This document shows, piece after piece, positions 18,046 through 26,958 of a stretch of DNA of 64,000 nucleotides (position 1 is the stretch's first letter; each line of letters opens with the position of its first letter). Under the pieces are notes generated by a model that worked only from the letters and a program-made list of their open reading frames with translations, was not told the origin of the DNA and searched no databases. The stretch is taken from assembly GCA_958448165.1 (NCBI GenBank), contig CAUDCW010000008.1, positions 62,001-126,000 of the forward strand. Reading direction: 5' to 3'. Position numbers and translations under genes: made by a program. The DNA comes from an uncultured Oscillospiraceae bacterium (GTDB taxonomy: Bacteria; Bacillota; Clostridia; Oscillospirales; Acutalibacteraceae).

Positions 18046-19485
18046 TTATGCATTATTTGAATTGTCGTCTTCCTTTAAAACAGGGAACACAAGGGTTACG
18101 GTTGTGCCGATTCCCTCGGTGCTCTCAATTGTCAGTGAGCCTTTGTGAAGCTGCATTATCTCGTCTGCAACGGCAAGACCAATGCCGCTTCCTCTGATTG
18201 TCTGGTTTGCCTTGTAGAATTTTTCCTTGATTCTCGGCAGATGCTCCGCCGGAATACCGCAGCCGTTGTCACTTATCGTGATGGTCACATTGTCCTTGTC
18301 GCTTGTAACCTGAATTCCGATAACGCCGCTTGACGGAGTGTATTTTAAGGCGTTGTCAATAATATTGATAAACACCTGTTTTATTCTGTTTTTGTCGCCC
18401 ATAACAGGGGGGATAAATTCCGGCTCGTCATAGAGCAGATGCTTGTTTTCACTCAGGGCACGCTCTCTGAGCATATAAATTGCCTCGTCAAGCTCGGCAA
18501 GGAGGTCAATCTTGTCCATCATAAGAAGCATTCTGCCCTCCTGAATTCTTGAAAAGTCAAGAAGCTCCTCAACAATGCCCGTGAGCCTTTCCGACTCGCC
18601 GACAATAACGCTCATACCCTTGTTCATAATAACAGGGTCGTATGTGTCGCTGGCACGCATTGTTTCTGCCCAGCCCTTAATGGCGGTAAGCGGTGTCCGC
18701 AGCTCGTGCGAAACAGAGGAAATAAAGTCGTTTTTAAGCTTCTCTGATGCGGCAAGCTCGCTTGCCATATAGTTTATACTGTCGCTCAGCTCGCCGATTT
18801 CGTCATCATACAGCTTATTCACCGTGGTTTCAAAGTCGCCGCCTGCAATGCGCCGTGCCGTTGCCGACATTTCTTTGACAGGGATAACAATAGAGCGAAT
18901 GAAGTATGCGCCGGAATTGATGATGAAGTAAATTATCAGTAGAGCGCCGAAGATTATAAGAGAAATCGACACAAAAATCTTTCTGTTTGCCGCCTCAAGC
19001 GACACAACATAGCGCACAGCGCCGATAGAGTCGCCGCCGGTGGTTTTGATAACACGGGTGACAGCCATTACGCTTTCACCGCTGTTCAGCTTGCCGCTCC
19101 ACACGGCAAAGTTGTCATCGCTTTCAAGGGCGCTTTTATAGTCGGGCATGGTTTCGTTTTCATCGGGGAAAAAGCCGGTTGAGGTGATGATGACCTCACC
19201 GCTTGAGTTGATAACAAGAAGCTCCATAAGCTCCTTGTCGGGGAAGGATTCGACATAGCTTCGTGCTGTCTGAGTAAAGCTGTCGCTGTCCGCCGAAAGA
19301 TATGTGCTGAAAAAGTTTGTCAGCTCGTTGCTGCGGCCTGCGATGGTCTGCTGTATGCCGCTGTAGAAAAAGTTTCGTATAGCAAAGGAGAGGGAAACAA
19401 CAAGAAGCACAATAATGACAAGAACTACTCCGAGAGTGTTGATTATCCAGCGTTTTGTGATGCTGCCCTTTCGCCATTTATTCAT
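18046..19485 (-). CDS. Sensor histidine kinase
   Basis: A membrane-bound two-component kinase of 479 residues. Transmembrane segments lie at ~16-38 and ~170-192 and bracket an extracytoplasmic sensor of ~130 residues. Then come HAMP (~193-247), the dimerisation domain with phospho-acceptor H260 in SVSHELRTPL, and the ATPase with N box (NIIDNALKYT), G1 (SDNGCGIP) and G2 (GSGIGLAV). The partner regulator is encoded upstream but a 160-bp repeat-containing gap separates them. The signal is unknown; the FG-GAP-like lipoprotein in the same gene run is a candidate partner. Confidence 0.95.
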   Translation of the reverse strand: MNKWRKGSITKRWIINTLGVVLVIIVLLVVSLSFAIRNFFYSGIQQTIAGRSNELTNFFSTYLSADSDSFTQTARSYVESFPDKELMELLVINSSGEVIITSTGFFPDENETMPDYKSALESDDNFAVWSGKLNSGESVMAVTRVIKTTGGDSIGAVRYVVSLEAANRKIFVSISLIIFGALLIIYFIINSGAYFIRSIVIPVKEMSATARRIAGGDFETTVNKLYDDEIGELSDSINYMASELAASEKLKNDFISSVSHELRTPLTAIKGWAETMRASDTYDPVIMNKGMSVIVGESERLTGIVEELLDFSRIQEGRMLLMMDKIDLLAELDEAIYMLRERALSENKHLLYDEPEFIPPVMGDKNRIKQVFINIIDNALKYTPSSGVIGIQVTSDKDNVTITISDNGCGIPAEHLPRIKEKFYKANQTIRGSGIGLAVADEIMQLHKGSLTIESTEGIGTTVTLVFPVLKEDDNSNNA

Positions 19486-19499
19486 TGTGCTTCCTCCTT

Positions 19500-19640
19500 C
19501 CGATTAATTGAGTTTTGAGTTCTGAGCATTGAGAATTGAGTTTTCAGTTTTGAGTCAGGCTTTAGAAGAGCGAACCGGAACAGGCAAGTCGGTTCCCTGC
19601 GACCTCGTTTCAAGCTCTAAACTCCTAATTTCTAAACTAC
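19500..19640. repeat. Dispersed intergenic repeat between regulator and kinase genes
   Basis: Tracts of the type gagttttgagttctgag lie at one end and aaactcctaatttctaaac at the other. Inside is one CTTG-loop hairpin (19575-19600, reverse orientation: GGGAACCGA-CTTG-CCTGTTCCGG), which shares its module with 27044-27069. The element splits a two-component gene pair. Confidence 0.65.
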
Positions 19641-19644
19641 AAAC

Positions 19645-20370
19645 TTATTTCTTCTGCTTTTTCTTGTTTTCTGCGTCCCATTTATATCCGAGTCCCCATA
19701 CGGTGACAATATACTGCGGGTTGCTCGGCTCGTCCTCTATTTTCATTCTTAGACGGCGGATGTTAACGTCAACGATTTTTTCTTCGCCGACATACGCCTC
19801 GCCCCAGACGTGGTTCAGAATATCTGTTCGATCAAGAGCAACACCGGGGTTTGAGAAGAAATATTCCATAATCTGGAACTCGACCTGTGTAAGCTCAATC
19901 ATTTTGCCGTTTTTAAGCAAAGCACGGTTGCGCAGATTGAGTATAAAGTCGCCGGACTCAAGCTCTTCCTTGTAGCTTGCGTTGTTGCGCTCCTGAGCAA
20001 GCATAACACGGCGGTGCAGGGAGTCAACCCTTGCGGTAAGCTCCGAGGGACTGAACGGCTTTGTTACATAGTCGTCAGCGCCGAGCATAAGACCTGTTAC
20101 CTTGTCCATTTCCTGTGTTTTTGCGGTGAGCATAATAATGCCGATGCCGCCGTTGCGACTGCGAAGCTCCTTGCAGACGGAAAAACCGTCGATGCCGGGC
20201 ATCATAATATCAAGAATGGCAACGTCAAAATCGCCGTTGTGCTCGTCATATTTTGCAAGTGCGTCCTCGCCGCAGTTTGCCTCGACAACGTCATAGCCTG
20301 CACGTTTAAGATTGATAACAACAAAGTCGCGGATAACGTCCTCGTCTTCACATACCAATATTTTTTTCAT
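19645..20370 (-). CDS. OmpR/PhoB-type response regulator
   Basis: A 241-residue regulator with a receiver domain (acidic pair E8-D9-E10 region, phospho-acceptor D54 in AILDIMMPG, the LTAK threonine and the TKPF lysine) and a C-terminal winged helix (ELTQVEFQIMEYFFSNPG, VDVNIRRLRMKIE, VWGLGYKW). ATG 20370 is chosen because AAAGG lies 9 nt upstream. It pairs with the kinase encoded downstream. Confidence 0.95.
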   Translation of the reverse strand: MKKILVCEDEDVIRDFVVINLKRAGYDVVEANCGEDALAKYDEHNGDFDVAILDIMMPGIDGFSVCKELRSRNGGIGIIMLTAKTQEMDKVTGLMLGADDYVTKPFSPSELTARVDSLHRRVMLAQERNNASYKEELESGDFILNLRNRALLKNGKMIELTQVEFQIMEYFFSNPGVALDRTDILNHVWGEAYVGEEKIVDVNIRRLRMKIEDEPSNPQYIVTVWGLGYKWDAENKKKQKK

Positions 20371-20403
20371 TTTCAACAACCTTTCATCTTTATTGCATGG
20401 GAA

Positions 20404-21798
20404 TTATTTTTTTGTCAGCTTGAGGTAGTCGGGGATTTTGTTAAGCGACATCGCAATTCCCTTTGTATTTTTTGTTTCAGACGGAATATTGACCGTATAT
20501 ACAATGTCGCCGTAATCGCCGACCTCGATATAGTCCTTATTTTTTGAATTTGTCCATTCCTGTGCCGAGAAGGTCTGTATTGTCAGCAGCTTGTCGCCGA
20601 GTGAGCCTTCGACACTTTCGTCAGTTTCGCTGTCCTCATCGTCCTGTGCGGAATTCCACAGATAGAAGGTCAGCGAGTTGCCATATACAGAGCCTCTTGC
20701 CGTTATCTTGCCCTTCCACTCGTCGGGAATAATGAAATAATAACCCATATCGGTATTTGTCACGGTGTCAATAAAGGGCTTTAATGTGTTATCGGAAGGA
20801 CTGTAGCTGTTCCATGTTGTCTGGTATGAAACAAGCTCTATATTTTCGTCGCTGTTATGCGGCAGAAGCGTAAGCGTTGGAATGTCGATTATTCCGTTGC
20901 CGTCCACGTCGGTGCATACCGCACTGACAGAGGAACGCAGCGTCGGGTTGGGTCGGGTTTTGCCGTCCGTCAGGGCGTTAAGGGGATTTGCAAGATTTGA
21001 ACTGGCTTTGTCCCAATATATAAACTGCGTTTCGCTTTCGCCGCTGACGCTGTAGGAGTCAACAAAAATTCCTGAGATTGATTTGGTAGCCTTGCCGAAC
21101 TGAATGTTGAGGTAAGAGCTTGCGGTGTTGCTCATTGCAACCGACGAGCGTGTGAAGATGGTATTTGATTCGTCGTCATATTGCAGCATTTTGACGTTTG
21201 CGTCTGCGTTTTCGCTGACATATGAGAACATCATTATGCTTTGCTGCTTGTCACCGTTCATATCGGCAAGCATAAATTCGTTGTAGGTGTCATTGACCTT
21301 AAGCTCGGCACTTGTCTTTTCCTGAACCATATATGTACTCAAGGTGCAGACGCTGCCGTTTTTGTCGCTCCAGCCGACAATAATATCGAGTGTGCCGTTG
21401 CCCGTCACATCGCCGATTTCAACCTTGTCAACGTCGGTGTTGCCGCCGGCATAGTCGCCGATGTCTTTCCATGTTCCGTCAAAGTTTTTGATGATAAGTA
21501 TCCGGGTTGATTCATCGCTTGCAGATGGCTTGTAGAACACGATTGCCTCGTCGGTTTCGTCGCCGTCAAGGTCCTTGTTTATTATGGCGCTGCGGTAGCT
21601 GCCGTCATTTGGATATTTAAGCGTATAGTCGCCGCCGGCACGTTCCTCGATAATTTCCTGAATCTTCGCCTTGTCGCCTGTTGTTCTGGGCGGACGAAGC
21701 AGATTTGAATTGTCAAAGCCGCTTGAAGCACAGCCTGCAAGCAGTGACGAGGTAAGTATAAGAGCTGTTATGGCTATTGCTTTAATTTTTTTGTTCAT
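20404..21798 (-). CDS. Lipoprotein with FG-GAP/VCBS-like repeats
   Basis: The signal ends in lipobox LLAG-C, so a 464-residue surface lipoprotein is expected. At least four short Asp/Gly loops of the calcium-binding FG-GAP type are visible (DLDGDETDE, DVTGNGTLD, DMNGDKQQS, DVDGNGIID), which predicts a beta-propeller-like fold; the last ~130 residues have no such loops. It is encoded ~30 bp upstream of the response regulator in the same direction and is probably cotranscribed with the two-component system. I do not recognise a specific function. Confidence 0.82.
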   Translation of the reverse strand: MNKKIKAIAITALILTSSLLAGCASSGFDNSNLLRPPRTTGDKAKIQEIIEERAGGDYTLKYPNDGSYRSAIINKDLDGDETDEAIVFYKPSASDESTRILIIKNFDGTWKDIGDYAGGNTDVDKVEIGDVTGNGTLDIIVGWSDKNGSVCTLSTYMVQEKTSAELKVNDTYNEFMLADMNGDKQQSIMMFSYVSENADANVKMLQYDDESNTIFTRSSVAMSNTASSYLNIQFGKATKSISGIFVDSYSVSGESETQFIYWDKASSNLANPLNALTDGKTRPNPTLRSSVSAVCTDVDGNGIIDIPTLTLLPHNSDENIELVSYQTTWNSYSPSDNTLKPFIDTVTNTDMGYYFIIPDEWKGKITARGSVYGNSLTFYLWNSAQDDEDSETDESVEGSLGDKLLTIQTFSAQEWTNSKNKDYIEVGDYGDIVYTVNIPSETKNTKGIAMSLNKIPDYLKLTKK

Positions 21799-21828
21799 TT
21801 GTCCGCCTCCTTTCGCGGTGCAAGCACC

Positions 21829-21966
21829 GAAAACAATGAAATAAATCCCTTCGGAATTTGCGAAATATCGCTTGTGATATGAAATAACTTCGTTATGAAA
21901 CAGTTGCCTACGGCAACCAATTCTCTTCTCTTTCCTCTGTTATTTCTTCACTGCTGCGAAGCAGCA
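21829..21966 (-). repeat. Array of short hairpins at the 3' end of trmB
   Basis: Within 140 bp are GGTGC-AA-GCACC (21829-21840), a CTTCG hairpin in aaatcccttcggaattt, ATATC-..-GATAT, AATAAC-TTC-GTTAT, TTGCC-TAC-GGCAA (21903-21915) and CTGCTGC-GAA-GCAGCAG (21951-21966). The hairpins are joined by gaaat spacers. The last one lies inside trmB and encodes part of its C-terminal CCFAAVKK. The GA-rich part matches the repeat after gyrA. Confidence 0.65.
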
Positions 21967-22617
21967 ATACGTCGGCTTGCCCATAGCCGTAAACATTTTT
22001 TCGTGCTCGGTTTCATAATTCACAAAGCCTGCGGGCAGGTTTTGCGGCGGCTCGTTGTGCAGGTCCCTTGATAAAAATACAGTTTCCAAGCCGCATTGCT
22101 CAAAGTATTCAAGACTTTCGCAAAACAGCTCCTCATCATCTGTTTTAAATCTTATCTCACCGCCGGGGACAAGGAACTGCTTATACATTTCGAGCTTTTT
22201 CGGAAAGGTCAGGCGGCGTTTTTTGTGTTTTCCGCGCGGCCAGGGATTGCAGAAATTTATGTATATGCGTTCGATTTTGTCGTCGGGGGAAATAACCTTG
22301 TCAATCTGCTCAACATTGTATGCCGCAAGCACAACGTTGTCAACGCTTTTATTGTTTTCTTCAAACAGCCTGACAATTGTTCTGCGTGCAACGCCGAGCA
22401 TATCGCTTTTTATGTCTATTGCAAGATAGTTTATGTCAGGGTTGTCAAGAGCGCATTGTGCAACAAAGGTTCCCTTGCCGCAGCCAAGCTCAAGATGAAG
22501 CGGCTGTTGTTTTTTGAAGCTGCTTTGCCAATTGCCCCGATGCTCGCACGGTTGCTTTGCATAGAAATCGCAGACGTCAAGCTCGGGCTGTGCCCATGGC
22601 TTTTTTCTTATTCTCAT
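21940..22617 (-). CDS. trmB: tRNA (guanine-N7-)-methyltransferase TrmB
   Basis: Methylates G46 of tRNA with SAM. The 225-residue protein has LELGCGKGTFVAQCA, the family hallmark INFCNPWPRGKHKKRRL, and GGEIRFKTDDEELF. It has its own near-consensus promoter. The last residues (CCFAAVKK) are encoded by a hairpin repeat that continues past the stop codon, so the native C-terminus may have been replaced. Confidence 0.95.
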   Translation of the reverse strand: MRIRKKPWAQPELDVCDFYAKQPCEHRGNWQSSFKKQQPLHLELGCGKGTFVAQCALDNPDINYLAIDIKSDMLGVARRTIVRLFEENNKSVDNVVLAAYNVEQIDKVISPDDKIERIYINFCNPWPRGKHKKRRLTFPKKLEMYKQFLVPGGEIRFKTDDEELFCESLEYFEQCGLETVFLSRDLHNEPPQNLPAGFVNYETEHEKMFTAMGKPTYCCFAAVKK

Positions 22618-22651
22618 ATTATTTCACCGTAAATTTCTTGTTTATCAACTT

Positions 22652-22680
22652 ATTATATCAAAATAATTTCCTCTTTTCAA
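22652..22680 (-). promoter_or_regulatory. Promoter of trmB
   Basis: On the minus strand TTGAAA (22680-22675), 17 nt, TATAAT (22657-22652), ~40 nt before the start codon. Confidence 0.82.
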
Positions 22681-22761
22681 TGAGTGTAGAAAGATTTAAT
22701 AAATAGTTTTCGATTGCCAAAGCAAATACAAAAAAGCGCACCGATGTGCGCCGAAAAAAGT

Positions 22762-22804
22762 TAAAAACTATAGCCGTATTTCAGACTTCGGCTATAGTTT
22801 TTTG
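22762..22804 (-). terminator. Terminator of the D-lactate dehydrogenase-like gene
   Basis: A 13-bp stem (AAAACTATAGCCG with CGGCTATAGTTTT) with T-run on the minus strand. A smaller GCGCAC/GTGCGC hairpin follows at 22735-22750. Confidence 0.88.
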
Positions 22805-22807
22805 ATG

Positions 22808-23797
22808 TCATTTTATTTGTGCTTTTACCTCGTTTACAAGCTCGTTGCCTGCAAAAAAGTCATTGAGGTTTTTTATTGTGACCTCGGCAATGCTTGAGAG
22901 AGCCTCTCGGGTTAAAAACGCCTGATGAGAGGTGACTATGACATTCGGCATATTGACAAGCAGAGATAACGTGTCGTCCTGAATCACGTTGCCCGAGAAG
23001 TCCTCAAAAAACAGGTTCGATTCCTCCTCATACACATCAAGTCCGGCGCCGCCGACCCGTGAGTCCTTCAGCGCTTTGAGAAGCGCTTCGGCGTCAATCA
23101 ATGCTCCTCGTGAGGTGTTGAGAATATATACGCCTTTTTTTGTAATATTGAGGGCGTTTTCGTCAATAATGTGGTAGGTGCTTTCGGTTAAAGGACAGTG
23201 CAGAGAGATTATGTCGCTGCGGCGAAAAAGCTCTTCACGGGAAACATATTCGATATCGCTGTCTTTCAGCGGATACGGGTCGTATGCGATAATTTTCATA
23301 CCGAAGCCACGGCATATGTCAATAAAAATCTGCCCTATCTTGCCTGTGCCGATAATACCTGCCGTTTTGCCGTAAAGGTCAAAGCCTGTCAGCCCGTTTA
23401 TGCTGAAATTGTAGTCCCTTGTGCGGTTGAATGCACGGTGAAGCTTTCTGTTCAGGCACAGCAGAAGAGCCATTGTGTGCTCTGCTACAGCATAGGGCGA
23501 ATATTTTGGAACACGCAGAAGCTTGATTTTGCCCTGTGTCGCTTTGACATCAACATTGTTGTAGCCTGCACAGCGCATTGCAAGCACACGCACGCCGCAG
23601 TCGTAAAGCTCGTTTATTGCCTGCTCGTCAACAGAATCGTTCACAAACGCAACTGCTCCTTCACAGCCCTTGGCGACAAATGCTGTTTCGGATGTTAGCT
23701 TGTTGACATAAAATTTAAAATGCAGTCCGTCGTGCGGAGTTTTTTCAAAATATTCCCTGTCATACGGTTTTGTATCAAAAAATGCGATTTTCTTCAT
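22808..23797 (-). CDS. ldhA: D-2-hydroxyacid dehydrogenase, D-lactate dehydrogenase type
   Basis: Cytoplasmic NAD-dependent enzyme reducing a 2-keto acid; the closest overall pattern is fermentative D-lactate dehydrogenase (pyruvate to D-lactate). Landmarks are RCAGYNNVD, the Rossmann glycines GTGKIG (150-155), the arginine loop NTSRGALID, and the catalytic His in TSHQAFLT. The 329-residue length fits LdhA. It is divergent from the EamA gene and monocistronic, ending at a strong terminator. Substrate assignment is by family resemblance. Confidence 0.85.
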   Translation of the reverse strand: MKKIAFFDTKPYDREYFEKTPHDGLHFKFYVNKLTSETAFVAKGCEGAVAFVNDSVDEQAINELYDCGVRVLAMRCAGYNNVDVKATQGKIKLLRVPKYSPYAVAEHTMALLLCLNRKLHRAFNRTRDYNFSINGLTGFDLYGKTAGIIGTGKIGQIFIDICRGFGMKIIAYDPYPLKDSDIEYVSREELFRRSDIISLHCPLTESTYHIIDENALNITKKGVYILNTSRGALIDAEALLKALKDSRVGGAGLDVYEEESNLFFEDFSGNVIQDDTLSLLVNMPNVIVTSHQAFLTREALSSIAEVTIKNLNDFFAGNELVNEVKAQIK

Positions 23798-23861
23798 TTA
23801 TCATCAGCCTTTCTTTTCAACCTTATTGTTGGCTGAGAAATTATAAAAAATACGCTTTATT

Positions 23862-23890
23862 TTGACTTTCTGCTGATTTGGTATTAAAAT
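23862..23890 (+). promoter_or_regulatory. Promoter of the EamA transporter gene
   Basis: TTGACT (23862-23867), 17 nt, TAAAAT (23885-23890), 30 nt before the chosen start. Confidence 0.78.
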
Positions 23891-23919
23891 TAGTGAAGAT
23901 AATATAAAGGATGCTTAAT

Positions 23920-24855
23920 ATGATAAACAGATTTTTGAGAACAAAGACAGGTGCGGTTGTCGGCGCACTGTTGTGCACGCTTTTGTGGGGAACTGCGTTT
24001 CCTGTTATTAAGCTATGCTATAAGCATCTTGCTATAAGCTCGGGCGATGTTGGCTCGCAGGTGCTTTTTGCAGGCGAAAGATTTTTTCTTGCCGGTGTTA
24101 TGGTGTTTATATTTTGCCTGATTTTAAAAAGAAACGGACTTAAAATATCGGGCAAAGCTTTACTGCCTGTTTTGTCGCTTGGACTTGTGCAGACCGCAAT
24201 GCAGTATTTTTGCTCATACATCGGAGTTGCGAATACAACGGGAACAAAAACTTCGGTTATAACAGCCTGCAATGCGTTTTTCGCCGTTCTGCTTGCGCCG
24301 CTGTTTTTTAAAAACGAAAAAATCGGAGCTTCAAAGCTTGTCGGCTGTGCGGTGGGTCTTGCAGGCGTAATTATTATAAACATAAACGGAATAGCTCAGG
24401 GCGGAATATCGTTTATGGGCGAGGGTATGGTGCTGTTGTCGGCGCTTTGCTCGGGCGCAGGCAGCTTTCTGAGCAAGGCAAGTGCAAAAAGAAGTGACCC
24501 TGTTGCGGTTACGGCATATCAGCTTTTGTTCGGCGGCGCTTTGCTGATTTTATCGGGTGTGCTTATGGGCGGAAATGTTTTGTATGCCGATTTTGCCGGG
24601 GTGGTGCTGCTTGTGTATCTTGCGTATGTTTCGGCGTTTGCGTTTGCGCTGTGGACGGCTCTGCTCGGACTTCACAGCGTGGGCAGAATATGCATATTCA
24701 ACCTGCTTATCCCGATTTTCGGCACACTTTGGTCGGGAATACTTTTGGGTGAGCAGATTTTTAAATGGGAAAATCTTGTGTCGCTGATTTTTGTTTCAGT
24801 CGGCATATTCCTTGTAAATTACAGCAGGGAGGGAAAGCGCAGTGAAACTGCTTGA
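23920..24855 (+). CDS. EamA/DMT-family transporter
   Basis: A ~311-residue integral membrane protein with two EamA repeats and about ten hydrophobic helices (LLCTLLWGTAFPVIK at the start; second repeat from ~155, GEGMVLLSALCSGAGSFLSK). The family exports metabolites or amino acids; the substrate is not predictable. ATG 23920 is chosen because AAAGG is 10 nt upstream; ATG 23911 directly abuts that site. Its end overlaps the SprT-like gene by 14 bp. Confidence 0.88.
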   Translation: MINRFLRTKTGAVVGALLCTLLWGTAFPVIKLCYKHLAISSGDVGSQVLFAGERFFLAGVMVFIFCLILKRNGLKISGKALLPVLSLGLVQTAMQYFCSYIGVANTTGTKTSVITACNAFFAVLLAPLFFKNEKIGASKLVGCAVGLAGVIIININGIAQGGISFMGEGMVLLSALCSGAGSFLSKASAKRSDPVAVTAYQLLFGGALLILSGVLMGGNVLYADFAGVVLLVYLAYVSAFAFALWTALLGLHSVGRICIFNLLIPIFGTLWSGILLGEQIFKWENLVSLIFVSVGIFLVNYSREGKRSETA

Positions 24856-25333
24856 CGATATACTTTCGGAAACTATTGCAACGGCTAAAGCCGCAGGAAT
24901 CCCCGTGTCGGACAGAGTTTTGCCGAATGTTATTATCAACACAAGGCGAAAAACGATTCTCGGTACCTGTGAGAGGCAGAAAAGCGGCGAATATAAAATT
25001 GTGATTTCGTCAATCGCTGTTGAAGCAGGCGAAAAAGAGATAAGAAACGTGATAGCGCACGAGGTTCTGCACACCTGCAAGGGCTGCGGTAATCACGGCG
25101 ATTTGTGGAAAAGCTACGCCGAAAGGCTCGGCGGCATTATCGGGCAGGAAATCAAGAGAACGGGAAAGACCGAAAACGCCGAGGAGCTGAGGAAAAACGC
25201 TCCGTATGTGCTGGTGTGCGAGCGCTGTGGCAGGCAGTTTCACAGGTTCAAAAGAAGTAAGCTTGTAATCCACCCGGAGAGATACAGATGTACCTGCGGA
25301 GGAAAGATAATGCGGAGCGCAGCTCCGCATTGA
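24842..25333 (+). CDS. SprT-like zinc metalloprotease-fold protein
   Basis: A 163-residue protein with the SprT zinc site HEVLH (73-77) and a third histidine in GCGNHGDLW (H85), followed by a C-terminal zinc ribbon (VCERCGRQF ... YRCTCGGK). SprT-like domains resemble those of DNA-protein crosslink proteases, but bacterial function is not settled. GTG 24842 lies within the end of the EamA gene, so coupling is likely. The last residues, MRSAAPH plus the stop, are encoded by a palindromic repeat terminus (25310-25330). Confidence 0.85.
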   Translation: MKLLDDILSETIATAKAAGIPVSDRVLPNVIINTRRKTILGTCERQKSGEYKIVISSIAVEAGEKEIRNVIAHEVLHTCKGCGNHGDLWKSYAERLGGIIGQEIKRTGKTENAEELRKNAPYVLVCERCGRQFHRFKRSKLVIHPERYRCTCGGKIMRSAAPH

Positions 25334-25541
25334 AAAGAGAAAGGAGAAGAGAAACGGTTATCGCCGCAAGCGGCTCTGTGCGGCTGCGCCGCAGAGTTGA
25401 GAGTGAAGTGTGAAGAGTAAAATGAAGGTGTCACCCCACTCGTCATAGGGAGGTAAGGATACTGCCCGACTTTTCTTAATTCAAGAGCAGCGAAGCTGCG
25501 ACAACCACATCTTAACTCTCCACTCTATACTCTTTGCTCTA
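25310..25541. repeat. Dispersed GA/TC-bounded intergenic repeat between convergent genes
   Basis: It starts with the palindrome ATGCGGAGC-GCA-GCTCCGCAT, which is the same end type as ATGCGCCGC-TTT-GCGGCGCAT at 62729-62749, then tgaaaagag, a GCCGC-AA-GCGGC hairpin near 25364, gagttgagagtgaag, and a unique centre. It closes with aattcaagagcagcgaagctgcgacaacc-type sequence and a TC-rich tract. It fills the whole space between the SprT-like stop and the stop of the dehydrogenase at 25542. Confidence 0.7.
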
Positions 25542-26504
25542 TTATTTGACCACATTCATCGGCGTTCCGTTTTGGAACGCTTTTAAATTTTCACAGACAA
25601 TTGACAAAAGCCGTCTGCGTGTTTCAATCGGCGCCCATGCAATGTGCGGCGTTATTGTTATGTTCGGAACGTCAGCTAACACGCAGGCATCGCTCATCGG
25701 TTCGGGGTAAAGCACATCTATGGCGGCTCCGCTTAAATGTCCCGAGGTTACGGCGTCTTTCAGTGCGGCTTCGTCAACAAGACCGCCTCTTGCGGTGTTG
25801 ATGAAAAGCGAGCCTTTTTTGAACATTGAAAAAGCCTTTTTGTCAAACATCAAACGGCTGTCGTCGTTCAGCGGACAGTGTGCGCTTATGATGTCGCTTT
25901 TTGCGTAAAGGCTTGGCAGATCGGCATATTCTGCGTTTTCGTCGGTTACGCCGCTGCGGTTGTATGCAAGAACCCTCATACCGAAAGCATTAGCGATTTT
26001 TGCAACAGCCTTTCCGATTGTGCCGTAGCCGACGATGCCGAGAGTTTTGCCGAAAAGCTCGTTGGTCCTGTAGGCGATAGGGGAGAAGGTCAGGCTCTTT
26101 TTCCAGCCGCCGTTCTGAACAAAGCTGCTGTATGCGCCTGTTTTGCTGTAATGCTCTAAAATAAGCGCAAACGTGTGCTGTGCAACGGCGTTAGTCGAGT
26201 AGCTTCCTGCGTTGCATACGGTTATGCCGTTTGCGGTGCAGTACGGTATGTCGATATTGTCAAAGCCTGTTGCCCAGAGTCCGATGTACTTGAGCTTTTC
26301 GGCGTTTTTCAGGCTCTGGCAGTCAAGCCGTGTTTTGTTGCAGATAACGGCGTCGGCGTCCTTTATCCGCTCGGGGATTTCGTCATAATCGGTTAGAGGG
26401 TAGCTTATAACCTCGCCCAGCTCTTTCAGCGGAGCAAGCGAGAGGTCGTCCTCACCGTTTGTTATTGTTATTACGTCTGTCAGAACTATTTTCAAATTTC
26501 TCAC
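25542..26504 (-). CDS. D-2-hydroxyacid dehydrogenase (glycerate dehydrogenase-like)
   Basis: A 320-residue NAD(P)-dependent enzyme: WATGFDNIDI, Rossmann GYGTIGKAVAKIA (~155-168), NTARGGLVDE and TPHIAWAP with the catalytic histidine. The best fit is the glycerate/hydroxypyruvate reductase subgroup, distinct from the LdhA-type enzyme 3 kb upstream. It is the second gene after the Nudix gene (17-bp gap), so the two are probably one transcript. Confidence 0.85.
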   Translation of the reverse strand: MRNLKIVLTDVITITNGEDDLSLAPLKELGEVISYPLTDYDEIPERIKDADAVICNKTRLDCQSLKNAEKLKYIGLWATGFDNIDIPYCTANGITVCNAGSYSTNAVAQHTFALILEHYSKTGAYSSFVQNGGWKKSLTFSPIAYRTNELFGKTLGIVGYGTIGKAVAKIANAFGMRVLAYNRSGVTDENAEYADLPSLYAKSDIISAHCPLNDDSRLMFDKKAFSMFKKGSLFINTARGGLVDEAALKDAVTSGHLSGAAIDVLYPEPMSDACVLADVPNITITPHIAWAPIETRRRLLSIVCENLKAFQNGTPMNVVK

Positions 26505-26521
26505 CCTTTATATTTATATTT

Positions 26522-26935
26522 TTATAAGCAACTCTGCTTTACCTTTTCAAGCAGAAACGGCTGAATTTCGGGGTATGTCCAGCTTGTTGGCAAATCATCA
26601 AAAAATTCTATTTTTTCAATTTCAAGCTGCGGTAATTCTTCAAAAGTAAAAATATCGGCAAAGTATAACGCGCCAAAGGTTTCTGTATTGTCATCAAGTA
26701 CGGAATAAACGCAAACCCTTTTCAGCGTATAATCCTTTGCGCCTGTTTCTTCCCATAGCTCTCTTTTTGCGGTTTGCTCTATTTCCTCATTTTCTTCACG
26801 GTGTCCACCGGGACATTCGTAGGTGGAACGGTCTTTGTGCTTGCAGAACACCCATTTACCGTTATGCTTTGACACAATCACTGCAAATTTCAGTAAAGAA
26901 TCGTCTGCCTGTTCATAGAAATTAACTTTCAACAT
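26522..26935 (-). CDS. Nudix hydrolase
   Basis: A 137-residue single-domain Nudix protein with an intact box (GGHREENEE, then TAKRELWEETGA). MutT-like hydrolases cleave nucleoside diphosphate derivatives; substrate unknown. It lies between the accA-side repeat and the dehydrogenase gene. Confidence 0.88.
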   Translation of the reverse strand: MLKVNFYEQADDSLLKFAVIVSKHNGKWVFCKHKDRSTYECPGGHREENEEIEQTAKRELWEETGAKDYTLKRVCVYSVLDDNTETFGALYFADIFTFEELPQLEIEKIEFFDDLPTSWTYPEIQPFLLEKVKQSCL

Positions 26936-26958
26936 TCTGATACCTCAATGTTAATAAT

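Noticed and set aside
22735..22750. Separate terminator at GCGCAC/GTGCGC
   Set aside because: Short stem without a T-run; the adjacent 13-bp stem is the real terminator.
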